Part shown: piece after piece, positions 8,033 to 16,089 of the stretch
Layout of the letters: the number at the start of each line of letters is the position of its first letter
Position numbering within the stretch: position 1 is the first letter of the stretch
Assembly: GCF_003056055.1 (NCBI RefSeq)
Contig: NZ_PYFP01000001.1
Coordinates: forward strand, 1,426,001-1,490,000
DNA from: Glaciimonas sp. PCH181
GTDB taxonomy: Bacteria; Pseudomonadota; Gammaproteobacteria; Burkholderiales; Burkholderiaceae_D
DNA length: 64,000 nt
Direction: 5' to 3'
The notes under the pieces: model-generated
What the model was told of the DNA's origin: nothing
What the model saw: the letters and a program-made list of their open reading frames with translations, nothing else
Databases searched by the model: none
Program-made: the position numbers and the translations under genes

Positions 8033-9034
8033 ATGGCCATAGCAGAAAAGAGGCATGCAACACGGACCGGTCGCCCTGCCTTGAAACTGGTCAAGACCAA
8101 CGATTTGAGTCGGGACGACTGGTTATCGGTGCGCAAGCGCGGACTCGGCAGTAGCGACGCTGGCGCTGCCGTTGGCTTGAATCCGTACCAATCCCAATTG
8201 GAACTATGGATGATCAAAACCGGGAGAGATGGCAATTTACCCAAAATCGATCCCAACGATGAAACCAGTCCGCTGTATTGGGGCACGTTGTTGGAACCCA
8301 TCGTCGCAGCGCATTACACCCGCCGCACGGGCCACCGGGTCCGTAAGATCAATGCGGTGCTGCAACACCCGGAATTTCCCTGGATGCTGGCGAACATCGA
8401 CCGGGAAGTCACCGGCGCGGCAGATGTGCAAATTCTGGAGTGTAAAACCGCTGGTGAATTTGGGGCACGGCTATGGAAAGACGGCGTGCCGGAATACGTA
8501 CAGCTACAAGTGCAACATCAATTGGCGGTCACCCATAAAGCGGCAGCGGATGTCTGTGTACTGGTCTGCGGGCAAGAAATCCGGATCTATCGGATCGAAC
8601 GGGATGATGCATTAATTGCCCGGTTGATCGCCTTGGAACAGCAATTCTGGCACTACGTCGAATCCGATACGCCCCCACCGGCTGATGGTAGTGACTCTGC
8701 TGATACTGCCTTGCGCTGCCTGTATCCGCAGGATGCTGGCACCACCCTCGATTTCAGCCACGACCGCAGGATGTCCGCCGCCTTTGCCGACTTGCTCGTT
8801 GTGCGGGAGGAGATCGCCCAACGTGAACACATCGCTGAAACACTGAAGCAGCGAATCCAGCAATGTATGGGGGACGCCAGCAAAATCCAGTTCGACACCG
8901 GATCCGTCAGCTGGAAACGCAGCAAGGATGGCCTCGGGATCGATATCGAGGCGCTGTTGAAAGATCAACCCGATCTGCGGCAACGCTATCCTCTCGTCAA
9001 ACCCGGCAGTCGCCGCTTTCTCATTACCACGTAG
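8033..9034 (+). CDS. YqaJ-type viral recombinase / lambda exonuclease-fold nuclease
   Basis: A 333-residue nuclease of the YqaJ family, which resects double-stranded DNA ends for single-strand annealing recombination. The domain spans about residues 30-200. Visible are the RGLGSSDAGAAVGLNPY entry motif, the LYWGTLLEPIVAAHY segment, and the catalytic acidic residues in LANIDRE, followed by ILECKTAG (the E-x-K pair). A Q-rich helix EYVQLQVQHQLAVT then follows. The C-terminus holds a coiled segment and SWKRSKDGLGIDIEALL. ATG at 8033 is preferred to 8030 for its spacing from AGGAG. A decayed relative lies at 16527-16645. Confidence 0.9.
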   Translation: MAIAEKRHATRTGRPALKLVKTNDLSRDDWLSVRKRGLGSSDAGAAVGLNPYQSQLELWMIKTGRDGNLPKIDPNDETSPLYWGTLLEPIVAAHYTRRTGHRVRKINAVLQHPEFPWMLANIDREVTGAADVQILECKTAGEFGARLWKDGVPEYVQLQVQHQLAVTHKAAADVCVLVCGQEIRIYRIERDDALIARLIALEQQFWHYVESDTPPPADGSDSADTALRCLYPQDAGTTLDFSHDRRMSAAFADLLVVREEIAQREHIAETLKQRIQQCMGDASKIQFDTGSVSWKRSKDGLGIDIEALLKDQPDLRQRYPLVKPGSRRFLITT

Positions 9035-9060
9035 TTCCTCGTCGTTCAACCGAAGTCGGT

Positions 9061-9113
9061 CGCCCCTCCGCTCGGGCTGTTTGTGCTGCCTGCCCCGAGC
9101 GGAAACTGGGGCG
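9061..9113 (+). promoter_or_regulatory. Long hairpin upstream of the Gp3-like gene
   Basis: TCCGCTCGGG (9067-9076) pairs perfectly with CCCGAGCGGA (9094-9103), and the outer CGCCCC (9061-9066) can pair with GGGGCG (9108-9113). GGGCTGTACTATTTTAAGGA follows, close to the GGGCTGTATTCTTTTAGGA after the previous hairpin. The start codon is 26 bases downstream. Confidence 0.65.
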
Positions 9114-9139
9114 GGCTGTACTATTTTAAGGAAAATTCA

Positions 9140-10054
9140 ATGATCAAAGGACTTGCCATCACGCCGCCGATACTGGGGCGCATTTCAATAGGTAAGGTAG
9201 TCGAAAAGAACGGTAAGCGCTTACCGGAAAAAGACGATCAATTCACGATCACGACCCAGGTGCAAAACAAGGACGGATGGATTCCCCATCCGTACGATGA
9301 GGCACTGCGCAAAACGCAGGATAATCACAAGATCCGCGCCATCCCGATCCGGTTGCTGTTCAACGAACCGGATCTCAACCTCCGTGCTGAATACTGTTTG
9401 TTCGATCGCCAGAACGGCAGGCCACTCTATACCGGCAATGGGGAGACGTGCCGACGCTACACGGCATCGGGCATGGCGCCACTACCCTGTCCATCGCCGG
9501 ATGCATGTGAGGTGGCCAAGGCTGGCTGCAAACCGTATGGTCGATTGAACGTACGCATCGCCGAGCAAGAAGATGATCTGGGAACTTTCATCTTCAGGAC
9601 CACCGGGTTCAATAGCATTCGCACCCTTGCCGCCCGACTGAGCTACTACCAGGCCGTCTCCGGTAATCTGCTGGCATGCTTGCCGCTAGCCCTCCGGCTA
9701 CGGGCCAAGAGCACCATCATGAGCCATCGTACTCCGATCTATTACGCGGATATTGGCGTGCGAGAAGGGCAAACCTTGGCACAAGCGATCGCTGATGCTA
9801 AGGAGCTCCACAGCCAGCGCTTAGCCACTGGCTATGAGCAAGCTGCATTGGATGCTGCGGGATATCAGGGATTGAGTAATGGTGCGTTCGAGGATAGCGA
9901 CGAAGATATCTCCGAAATTGTCGAAGAATTCTATCCCGCAACCGGTGAAAGTAGTATCGACGGGAATGTAGATGTTGCTGCCGTCAAAACCAAACCGACG
10001 CTAAAAGACAAACTGGACAGAAAAACTGCCAGCTTTGCTACTGCCCCCTCATAA
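9140..10054 (+). CDS. Gp3-like recombination directionality-type protein ('hydrolase or metal-binding')
   Basis: A 304-residue protein starting at the ATG after AAGGAAAATTCA. Its N-terminus (IKGLAITPPILGRISIGKVV) and the central four-cysteine region (Cys in GETCRRYT, then PLPCPSPDACEVAKAGCKPYG) match a family on plasmids and integrative elements variously annotated as hydrolase/metal-binding protein or Gp3-like recombination directionality factor. RTTGFNSIRTLAARLSYYQA is the conserved core. The acidic C-terminal tail (EDSDEDISEIVEEF) is poorly conserved in such proteins. It lies directly after the YqaJ exonuclease and is probably part of the same DNA-recombination module. The molecular function is an inference from family and context. 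Confidence 0.7.
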   Translation: MIKGLAITPPILGRISIGKVVEKNGKRLPEKDDQFTITTQVQNKDGWIPHPYDEALRKTQDNHKIRAIPIRLLFNEPDLNLRAEYCLFDRQNGRPLYTGNGETCRRYTASGMAPLPCPSPDACEVAKAGCKPYGRLNVRIAEQEDDLGTFIFRTTGFNSIRTLAARLSYYQAVSGNLLACLPLALRLRAKSTIMSHRTPIYYADIGVREGQTLAQAIADAKELHSQRLATGYEQAALDAAGYQGLSNGAFEDSDEDISEIVEEFYPATGESSIDGNVDVAAVKTKPTLKDKLDRKTASFATAPS

Positions 10055-10122
10055 GCGTCATTGCATTTTTCAACTCGGCCTAATGGGATCTTGTCCAAAC
10101 TGAAGAACCATCAATGCAAAGG

Positions 10123-10368
10123 TCAAAGATCTGCATCAATAAAAAGATCAGATGGTTTGCATTGAATGGCTTCAGCTATACGAACAATGTTTAGGAACGT
10201 GACGTTTCGTTCTCCACGCTCAATTTTTCCCATATGGGATCGATCAACCTCAGCGTAATCAGCCAAAGCTTCTTGTGACAGCGCCAACGCGATGCGTCGT
10301 GCCCGTATCGCAACTCCTAATCGCACGAGGTAACCATTTTTATCTACTTTTCCAGAGACTCTTGCCAT
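10123..10368 (-). CDS. XRE-family helix-turn-helix regulator
   Basis: An 81-residue Cro/C1-type repressor made almost entirely of one HTH_3 domain: LGVAIRARRIALALSQEALA forms helices 1-2, DYAEVDRSHMGKIERGERN is the turn and recognition helix, and FLNIVRIAEAIQCKPSDLF completes the fold. Such single-domain regulators often control mobile-element genes. It faces left, back to back with the zinc-ribbon genes and convergent with the recombination operon. No operator could be defined. Confidence 0.85.
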   Translation of the reverse strand: MARVSGKVDKNGYLVRLGVAIRARRIALALSQEALADYAEVDRSHMGKIERGERNVTFLNIVRIAEAIQCKPSDLFIDADL

Positions 10369-10683
10369 ACCGCAAATCGTCGCGCTATGATGCGTTAACG
10401 ACCACGGTATTTACGACCCATTTTAACTTACATTGCGTTTTATCGGGCAATTAAGGAGTCGCCACAGCTTTTGGAGTGGCTTCAAACCCGAATTAGAAAT
10501 TGATAAACATTCTTACGCCCGTACTTACAACTCCGTTTTACTTTTATTTTTCGAAGGAATTACATTGAAACGTACTAAATTCCCATGTGTGCATGTGTCA
10601 GCTCCCATCCAATCTTCAAACCAATACAAAGCGCTACCTAGCTTCCACCGTGCCCTCACCTGCACATCGCAGGAGGCAGCGAA

Positions 10684-11031
10684 ATGACAATGGTATTTTG
10701 CCGTGGCTGCGGCAAAGAAATTCATGATAGTGCTCCGCTATGTCCTCATTGCGGGGCCTCCCAGGTAGCAAACATCACCTTCCAGCAAAAAATGGAATCC
10801 CCTAGTTGGGTCGCAATTACCTCCCTCGCTTTTGCGTGCCTCTCGTTACTAAGCAGTATGACAAGCGATGGAGACACAGATTCGATTTTAGGATCCGCCG
10901 TATTCGCTATTACTAGCGCGATATTAGGCGGCATCAATCTTCACCAACGACGTTCCGGAAAAACAATCGCAATTGTCTCCCTTGTTCTGGCCTCCATCAC
11001 ATTACTGCTTAGCCTCGGCCAAATTTCCTAA
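10684..11031 (+). CDS. Zinc-ribbon membrane protein (DUF4190-like)
   Basis: A 115-residue protein with AGGAGG seven bases before the ATG. The N-terminal zinc ribbon is VFCRGCGKEIHDSAPLCPHC (two CxxC pairs, residues 6-25). Behind it are hydrophobic segments: WVAITSLAFACLSLLSSM, SAVFAITSAILGGINLHQ and TIAIVSLVLASITLLLSLG. This resembles the zinc-ribbon plus DUF4190 arrangement of many small bacterial membrane proteins without known function. Its neighbour at 11052 has a closely similar ribbon, so the two probably arose by duplication. Confidence 0.7.
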   Translation: MTMVFCRGCGKEIHDSAPLCPHCGASQVANITFQQKMESPSWVAITSLAFACLSLLSSMTSDGDTDSILGSAVFAITSAILGGINLHQRRSGKTIAIVSLVLASITLLLSLGQIS

Positions 11032-11051
11032 CCTTTCAAAGAAAGAACTCT

Positions 11052-11405
11052 ATGACCTCCCTCGTCTTCTGTCGCGGTTGCGCGCACCAGATCCATGTAA
11101 CCGCAACCACTTGCCCGCAATGTGGTGCGCCACAACTCACGGCAAACAGCCCTAGCGAACCCACGCCTTCCCCCACCTTCATTGCACCCGAAATACACCA
11201 TTACGCTGATGTACCTTGGTTCAGAAAGCGCTGGTTTGCTTTCGTGTGCTTCATGTTTTTCCCGCCAGCATATTTTTCTCTCGCCTTTACCGGCGAATTT
11301 TATTTCGAGAAAAACGGAGAGCTGCAGACCATGGCCAAAAACACCAAATTCATTTGGCTGGGCATTTTTATCCTCTTGGTACTCATCCGGTTCCTGAGGG
11401 ATTAA
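11052..11405 (+). CDS. Second zinc-ribbon membrane protein (117 residues)
   Basis: It starts 20 bases after the previous gene, at an ATG preceded by AAAGAA. The N-terminal ribbon VFCRGCAHQIHVTATTCPQC mirrors that of the upstream protein. A proline-rich linker follows, then the membrane segments RWFAFVCFMFFPPAYFSLAF and FIWLGIFILLVLIRFL. Function unknown; the pair may form one complex in the inner membrane. Confidence 0.65.
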   Translation: MTSLVFCRGCAHQIHVTATTCPQCGAPQLTANSPSEPTPSPTFIAPEIHHYADVPWFRKRWFAFVCFMFFPPAYFSLAFTGEFYFEKNGELQTMAKNTKFIWLGIFILLVLIRFLRD

Positions 11406-11506
11406 CACCACGCGACGGTTCATCAACGATGCAATCGTTGAATCCGCCAATAGCGTTTGCCGATGGGGATATCCCGAATTAGGAGCAACTTAAAAGAAAG
11501 TATGGG

Positions 11507-12751
11507 ATGAATATTTCAACAGTTTTACGATACACGCTGTGGGTAGGTATGGTTGGCGCTACGTTAGTGCTGGCCGGTTGCGGCAAGAAAGTATTGGATT
11601 TCCGCAATGCGGAGATCGTGAATGGCAAGATTTTCCCCACTGGTACTAACTCCCCGTTTTCAGGGCGCGTAACCAACATGCGGACCTTCCAACTCCCGCC
11701 CTTATATGAAGGCTTTGCACCGATCGAACGAACATTAAATACATTAGTAAAGGAAAATTACTACCTCTTGGGAGAGGCATGCGATGTGACCATAAAAAAT
11801 GGCAGCTTACAAGGTAAAGGAGTTTGCCGACCAGTCAAGAGTGACCAAGTCACCAGTGAGTTTTCCTTTGACAACGGTGTACTGCAAGATCGCTTCAAGC
11901 TGTTTAGCAGCACATCCGGTAAAGTGATTGCCGAAACCAATTATGACAAGGGTCACCTGGATGGGAAAATGCAGTTATTCAATCCCGACAACGGAAAGCT
12001 CATTTACAAAAACAAATGGAAAGAGGGAAAGCAAGATGGCGATGTGACGCAATACACGCTGGATGGTGAATATCCGCTCTACGAAGTGCAATTTGTGGAT
12101 GGAAAAAAAAATGGTATAGAGAAAACTTATCATCCGACCACGCACAAACTGATCCAAAAAACGACTTACAAAGATGATGTCAAAACGGGTACTGAGCGAG
12201 CATGGAGTGAAGACGGCTCGGTGCTGTGGGCCGATCTAGACTGGGTGGATGGTAAAGCGTCGGGATTTCTGAAGCAACTGGATCCGACCGGCACAATCAG
12301 GGTAATCGACCTTATCTGGAAAGAAGGGAAAAAAACCGGGTTGCAAATAGAAGGAAGTCTGACGGCTGATCATACCGAATCCTATTACAAAAATGGTCTG
12401 CTCGATGGTCCGCAAAAAAAATACCGGTTAAATCCCTCCACGCAGAAAGTGTACCTCTATGTCATTGACAATTACAAAGAAGGCAAACGCGATGGCCCGC
12501 ATCAAGAGCTCAGCAGTGATGGGACAATCACTTACGAAATTAATTACAAAGATGACGTTGAAATTTCATCCCCATCTTTGCCCGCACCTACCTTCAATAC
12601 GCAGCCTCTTATGGACCCGACCAATATCGGCAACTGCGTCGAGAGCTGGGTGGCGGCATATCGTCAAGAAGCGGGAGACGAAGCGTTGATCAGGACCGAT
12701 CAACGGGGGGAATGGAAAGAGTGGTGCACACAGGGGAAAAAACCTAAATAG
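11507..12751 (+). CDS. Lipoprotein with MORN-like/YwqK-type repeats
   Basis: A 414-residue protein with a type II signal peptide: ISTVLRYTLWVGMVGATLVL then the lipobox LAGC at about residues 22-25, so it is lipid-anchored. Residues from about 130 onward hold repeats of the form G-x-L-(x)-G-x-x-Y/W plus KEGKQDGDV, FVDGKKNGIE, KDDVKTGTER, DWVDGKASGF, KEGKKTGLQ, KNGLLDGPQKKY and KEGKRDGPHQE. These are the degenerate MORN-type repeats seen in the YwqK family, where some members are labelled antitoxins. The C-terminus has two cysteines (GNCVESWVAAY, EWCTQGKKPK). A frameshifted paralogue lies at 40966-42302. Role unknown. Confidence 0.75.
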   Translation: MNISTVLRYTLWVGMVGATLVLAGCGKKVLDFRNAEIVNGKIFPTGTNSPFSGRVTNMRTFQLPPLYEGFAPIERTLNTLVKENYYLLGEACDVTIKNGSLQGKGVCRPVKSDQVTSEFSFDNGVLQDRFKLFSSTSGKVIAETNYDKGHLDGKMQLFNPDNGKLIYKNKWKEGKQDGDVTQYTLDGEYPLYEVQFVDGKKNGIEKTYHPTTHKLIQKTTYKDDVKTGTERAWSEDGSVLWADLDWVDGKASGFLKQLDPTGTIRVIDLIWKEGKKTGLQIEGSLTADHTESYYKNGLLDGPQKKYRLNPSTQKVYLYVIDNYKEGKRDGPHQELSSDGTITYEINYKDDVEISSPSLPAPTFNTQPLMDPTNIGNCVESWVAAYRQEAGDEALIRTDQRGEWKEWCTQGKKPK

Positions 12752-12774
12752 TATTCATCAAACGTGGTTGGAAA

Positions 12775-12845
12775 TTTCGCGAGTGACAGTTCAACTGGGC
12801 CGGACATTTTGTCCTAAGCACAGCAAACTACTGTCACTCGCGAAA
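12775..12845. repeat. Perfect 16-bp inverted repeat flanking 39 bp
   Basis: TTTCGCGAGTGACAGT at 12775-12790 is exactly repeated in inverted orientation at 12830-12845. The loop contains no gene and no T-run follows, so a classical terminator is unlikely. The arrangement (short terminal inverted repeats around tens of bases) is compatible with a miniature element, the collapsed ends of an insertion sequence, or a protein-binding palindrome. It sits in the non-coding gap 12752-12992, which holds nothing else recognisable. Confidence 0.6.
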
Positions 12846-12992
12846 GCCAACTTTAGCCTCAGGATCTTATTTTTTTGAATTCCACTCCCTTAGTTTCCTA
12901 TCGCATCAGGGGAAACCGTCTTTGCAGATTGCACCAATCGGTGGAAAGAAAATCGGCGCGAGCTAGGGAAATATACTTTGAACGAATACATA

Positions 12993-13301
12993 TCAATGTA
13001 AACGACTATAAGCCTCATAAATCATCGCATATGAGCAAGCAATCGCATTAGACTCACCGAAGTTGACCAAAGCATCTGTCTCAGGATAACTAAATACTGG
13101 TGATGGACGAACCATGCTGATATACACTGGATTCAAATGGCCTTCTCTTTGTAATTCACTAATAGCCTCTCTCTCGATCATTTGCATTAAGCGCCAAGTG
13201 AGTTTGTCGCCCTCCCCACGGTGGCGCGCCACAATAGGCTCGATAACCAATTCTAGTCGCGCCACGACCGCATCAAACTCAGACATCTCCAAAAATTCCA
13301 T
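12993..13301 (-). CDS. SOS-box-controlled small protein of unknown function (102 residues)
   Basis: A soluble 102-residue protein rich in helices: FDAVVARLELVIEPIVARHR, then LTWRLMQMIEREAISELQRE, and a C-terminal NFGESNAIACSYAMIYEAYS. GGAGGG lies upstream of the ATG. I do not recognise the family. The upstream LexA box at 13324-13343, 22 bases before the start codon, is almost the Escherichia coli consensus and implies induction by DNA damage. An island gene under SOS control could act in mobilisation, mutagenesis or cell-cycle arrest; nothing in the sequence decides which. Confidence 0.65.
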   Translation of the reverse strand: MEFLEMSEFDAVVARLELVIEPIVARHRGEGDKLTWRLMQMIEREAISELQREGHLNPVYISMVRPSPVFSYPETDALVNFGESNAIACSYAMIYEAYSRLH

Positions 13302-13323
13302 GTGCCCTCCAAGGCCAAATTAG

Positions 13324-13343
13324 TACTGTATTTATATACAGTA
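13324..13343 (-). promoter_or_regulatory. LexA-binding site (SOS box)
   Basis: TACTGTATTTATATACAGTA is a palindromic 20-mer carrying CTGT-N8-ACAG. It differs from the TACTGTATATATATACAGTA consensus at one position. It is centred about 32 bases upstream of the leftward 102-residue gene, overlapping where its promoter must be. Confidence 0.8.
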
Positions 13344-13409
13344 TATATTCATTTTGAAATTGCCCAGAGAATTCGATAGAACTATTCACAAGCGTCTAGA
13401 GAAATCGAG

Positions 13410-13640
13410 ATGTTTTTCAGTCAACGCCCTCTAGTAGCCAAACGGATAAGAAACTCTCGGCAGACGTTATCTGCATCAATTGCATCCAACAAGGCACTAT
13501 GGTTTGTTGGAGCGATTGTGGCAGGTGGAGTCGGGGCCCCGGTATTGTTGATGCTGGGACTTACCGGATTGCCCGCGTCTGGCGCCTCTCTGTTGCTGAA
13601 TGCCGAAGGCGTGTTTACTGCATTGTTGGCGATAGTAGCA
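13410..13640 (+). pseudogene. EamA/DMT-family transporter fragment
   Basis: The frame reads WFVGAIVAGGVGAPVLLMLG, LTGLPASGASLLLNAEGV and FTALLA, the hallmark middle of EamA (drug/metabolite) transporters. Full-length members have about 280-300 residues, with two transmembrane repeats. Here the upstream half is missing and the frame diverges immediately after FTALLA, where intact homologues continue with WFVFREN-like sequence. The break coincides with the 3' end of chrA, which reads into the opposite strand of this fragment. Confidence 0.7.
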
Positions 13641-14796
13641 AGGGGTAGACCGCTAGTCCGATCAACGCTGCACCAATCACGATGACAGGTTCTGGTAATT
13701 TCTTGAATTTCCATAACAGCGCTGCAGTGCCCAACGCTAGCAAGGCGGTCGGAGTGTCAATAATTGACCGTTGCGCGATCACCACCACGGAGCCAGCGAT
13801 GGCACCGATGGCAGCTGCCGTGATGCCATCGACGAAAGCGATCAGCGCTGGCAGCTTGCCGTATTTTTTGAAGTATGGGGCAGCGATGACAGTAGCCAGG
13901 TAACAGGGAACAAAAGTGCCTACGGCGGCTAGGACGGCGCCGGGCAAACCACCAATCAGGTAACCGATGAATCCTGTGGTGATGACCACAGGACCAGGAG
14001 TAATCATGGCAACGGCCACGGCATCGACGAACCGCTTTTCTGTAAGCCAGTGGTGTTCGGTGACGATACCTGCATAGAGGAAGGGCACGATGGCCAGGCC
14101 CGAGCCGAACACGAAGGCTCCCGCCTTCGTGAAGAACAGAGCAATCTGGATCAGCGTATTAGCATCGCTTGCGGAGGCAAGAGCAATAGTGGGAAATTGC
14201 GTCGCCAGCGCAGCGGTCAGATGCGACGAACCCAACTTTGGTTTGCAACGGATTACCCATACCAGCACGCCCGCAGCAATGAACAGCCACGCGACTTCCG
14301 ATTGCGTGATGATGGTTGTCGCCGCCAGCAACAAGAAGATACCCCACAGGAGCTTGTCGCGACCAAGGTTCTTACTGGCGAGCTTGTGCGCGCTGATGGT
14401 CATGATGCCGATCACTGCCGCGCCAACGCCATAAAAAACGGACTCCATCCAGGTCAGCCCGCCGAACGCGACGTAGGCCCACCCGAGGGTCACAACCATA
14501 AGGAACGACGGCAGCACAAAGGCAAGCCCTGCCACCGTCGCGCCAAGAAGGCGGAAGTGCACAAAGCCCAAGTAGATGCCCAACTGGGCAGCAAGCGGTC
14601 CAGGTGCGATCTGCGCCAGCGCAAGACCCTCCTTGTAGTCTGATTCGCTGATCCAGCCGCGTCGCTCAACTAAGTCGCGATGCATATAGCCAATCAATGC
14701 GACCGGGCCGCCAAAGCCAAACGTACCTAAGCGGAGGAGGTACAGGATAAGTTGCCACAAGGTGTAGGGCGGTTTGGTTGTTTCGTTCACGGTCAC
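13615..14796 (-). CDS. chrA: Chromate efflux transporter ChrA
   Basis: A 393-residue member of the CHR family, long-chain type with two homologous halves. Half one begins LWQLILYLLRLGTFGFGGPV with the RRGWISESDYKEGLALAQIA signature and APGPLAAQLG. Half two begins LFFTKAGAFVFGSGLAIVPF and has WLTEKRFVDAVAVAMITPGP. The family exports chromate at the cost of the proton motive force. The start is 11 bases after the chrB stop, so the two are one operon. The last residues (LSPTMQ) and the stop are read from the antisense of an EamA fragment, showing that the original 3' end was replaced by recombination. Confidence 0.93.
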   Translation of the reverse strand: MTVNETTKPPYTLWQLILYLLRLGTFGFGGPVALIGYMHRDLVERRGWISESDYKEGLALAQIAPGPLAAQLGIYLGFVHFRLLGATVAGLAFVLPSFLMVVTLGWAYVAFGGLTWMESVFYGVGAAVIGIMTISAHKLASKNLGRDKLLWGIFLLLAATTIITQSEVAWLFIAAGVLVWVIRCKPKLGSSHLTAALATQFPTIALASASDANTLIQIALFFTKAGAFVFGSGLAIVPFLYAGIVTEHHWLTEKRFVDAVAVAMITPGPVVITTGFIGYLIGGLPGAVLAAVGTFVPCYLATVIAAPYFKKYGKLPALIAFVDGITAAAIGAIAGSVVVIAQRSIIDTPTALLALGTAALLWKFKKLPEPVIVIGAALIGLAVYPLLLSPTMQ

Positions 14797-14807
14797 GATT
14801 CCTGCTG

Positions 14808-15743
14808 TTATTTAGTTTCTTGTTGGAAGGCGGTAAGTAGCCCATCGAACACGCTGCTGGCGACCGCTAGCAGGTGATCGTCATCGGTGATGGCTTCACG
14901 CAGTCCGGCGAGTACGCTTTCAATTCCCGCAGACTCGGGTGGTTGCACGCCGCCGACATCGAGGTAATGTACTAATGCGCCAAGACGCTTGAGCGCCGCT
15001 TGCTCAAGACCGAAGCTTGCCAGTAGCACTTCAAAGCTGACGCGGCTGCCCACGTGACTGAAGGTCGCACCATCGAAGTCGAAGCCCAGCGCATCGGCCG
15101 GGCAGTCATTGGGCGACTCCAGCCAGAACAGACGAGCTTGCGGATCAATGAAGCGCCGGATCAACCAGGCGCAGGCCAGTCGATCCACCCAAGGCCGCCG
15201 CCGCGTTGCCCACGTACGACCTTGGTATTGGCTTATTAACAGGAGGGAGATCGGTGTATTGGCCGGGTGCGGTTCGTCCGGGGCCAATACCCTGGCTGCA
15301 GTCAGTTCCAGTTCTTGCAGGGCCGCATCCGCTTGCCGCTGGGCTTCGCCGGGGAAGAAGTCGATGTCACCAAGATTGGCGAAGGCCTTGCGTAGCTTGC
15401 GCGTTTGCTTGAGCGCATTCATCACCGTATCGGTGGTCAGTGTTTCACGGACTTTGGCGACCTCTGCCAGTAGTGCTGCGTAATCCTCGCTACGGTCAAA
15501 CAGTCCAACGAAATTGGTGCCAATGGGTTCTTCAACGCGCAAAACAAGGGCGGTCCCGCCACCTGAAAGCACGTCAGCGGCGACCGCTTCCAATGTGTTA
15601 CGGCAAGGTTCGTGCTCGGGCATTAGATAGACACCATCGCGCAACACCGCTGCACCCGATGCCTTGAGCGCCCGCCAGACACGCATGCGTACCGTGGCAT
15701 TCTCCGTTGGTAGGCTGGTAATAAGTGATAGATATTTATTCAT
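14808..15743 (-). CDS. chrB: ChrB, chromate-responsive regulator
   Basis: A 311-residue ChrB protein. The N-terminal half (SLPTENATVRMRVWRALKAS, then GVYLMPEHEPCRNTLEAVA) matches the ChrB N domain. The C-terminal half has the ChrB C domain signature TWATRRRPWVDRLACAWLIR and FDGATFSHVGSRVSFEVL. ChrB senses chromate and relieves repression of chrA in known systems. A palindromic AT-rich site directly upstream of the ATG is the likely operator. It is first in the chrB-chrA operon. Confidence 0.92.
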   Translation of the reverse strand: MNKYLSLITSLPTENATVRMRVWRALKASGAAVLRDGVYLMPEHEPCRNTLEAVAADVLSGGGTALVLRVEEPIGTNFVGLFDRSEDYAALLAEVAKVRETLTTDTVMNALKQTRKLRKAFANLGDIDFFPGEAQRQADAALQELELTAARVLAPDEPHPANTPISLLLISQYQGRTWATRRRPWVDRLACAWLIRRFIDPQARLFWLESPNDCPADALGFDFDGATFSHVGSRVSFEVLLASFGLEQAALKRLGALVHYLDVGGVQPPESAGIESVLAGLREAITDDDHLLAVASSVFDGLLTAFQQETK

Positions 15744-15777
15744 GTAGATAATTTTACATATGTGTAGAATTATCTAC
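15744..15777 (-). promoter_or_regulatory. Probable ChrB operator
   Basis: GTAGATAATT (15744-15753) is repeated inverted as AATTATCTAC (15768-15777), separated by 14 bases. It abuts the chrB start codon, so binding would block promoter or ribosome access. AT-rich inverted repeats with this arrangement are known upstream of chrBA operons; identity of the binder is inferred. Confidence 0.6.
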
Positions 15778-16089
15778 AATACCAATTTTGGCGGAGTCGC
15801 CGTAATGACATTTTATTGCTCTGGCGACAGTTTCGCGTGTCAAAGGAGTTCGGCCGAGTGTGCTAGTAGCGACAGCAAATCATATGACTCATTTTCTACA
15901 CTGCTATAGTCGATTTACAAGGTCAACCTTTACAAATCGGACAATGTTGCTTTGGGGAAATTCGATCGCTATCTAAGCACGTCTCGCTCAAAAATACTGC
16001 TAACATCATTTTGTTTTAATATTTGAATCGGCCAATGGACTAGTTCCAATATATCGATATCTTCCATGCTACCAAGGCAGGAAAAGCTG
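15778..16089. other. Gap upstream of the CheB fragment
   Basis: These 312 bases hold the promoter side of chrB and the leader of the truncated CheB gene. A direct repeat TTTACAA-N8-TTTACAA occurs near 15914-15935. No coding frame or RNA gene is recognised. Confidence 0.35.

Noticed and set aside
10433..10687. 84-residue frame before the first zinc-ribbon gene
   Set aside because: No ribosome site and no protein-like pattern. The stretch is better read as the divergent promoter region between the XRE and zinc-ribbon genes.
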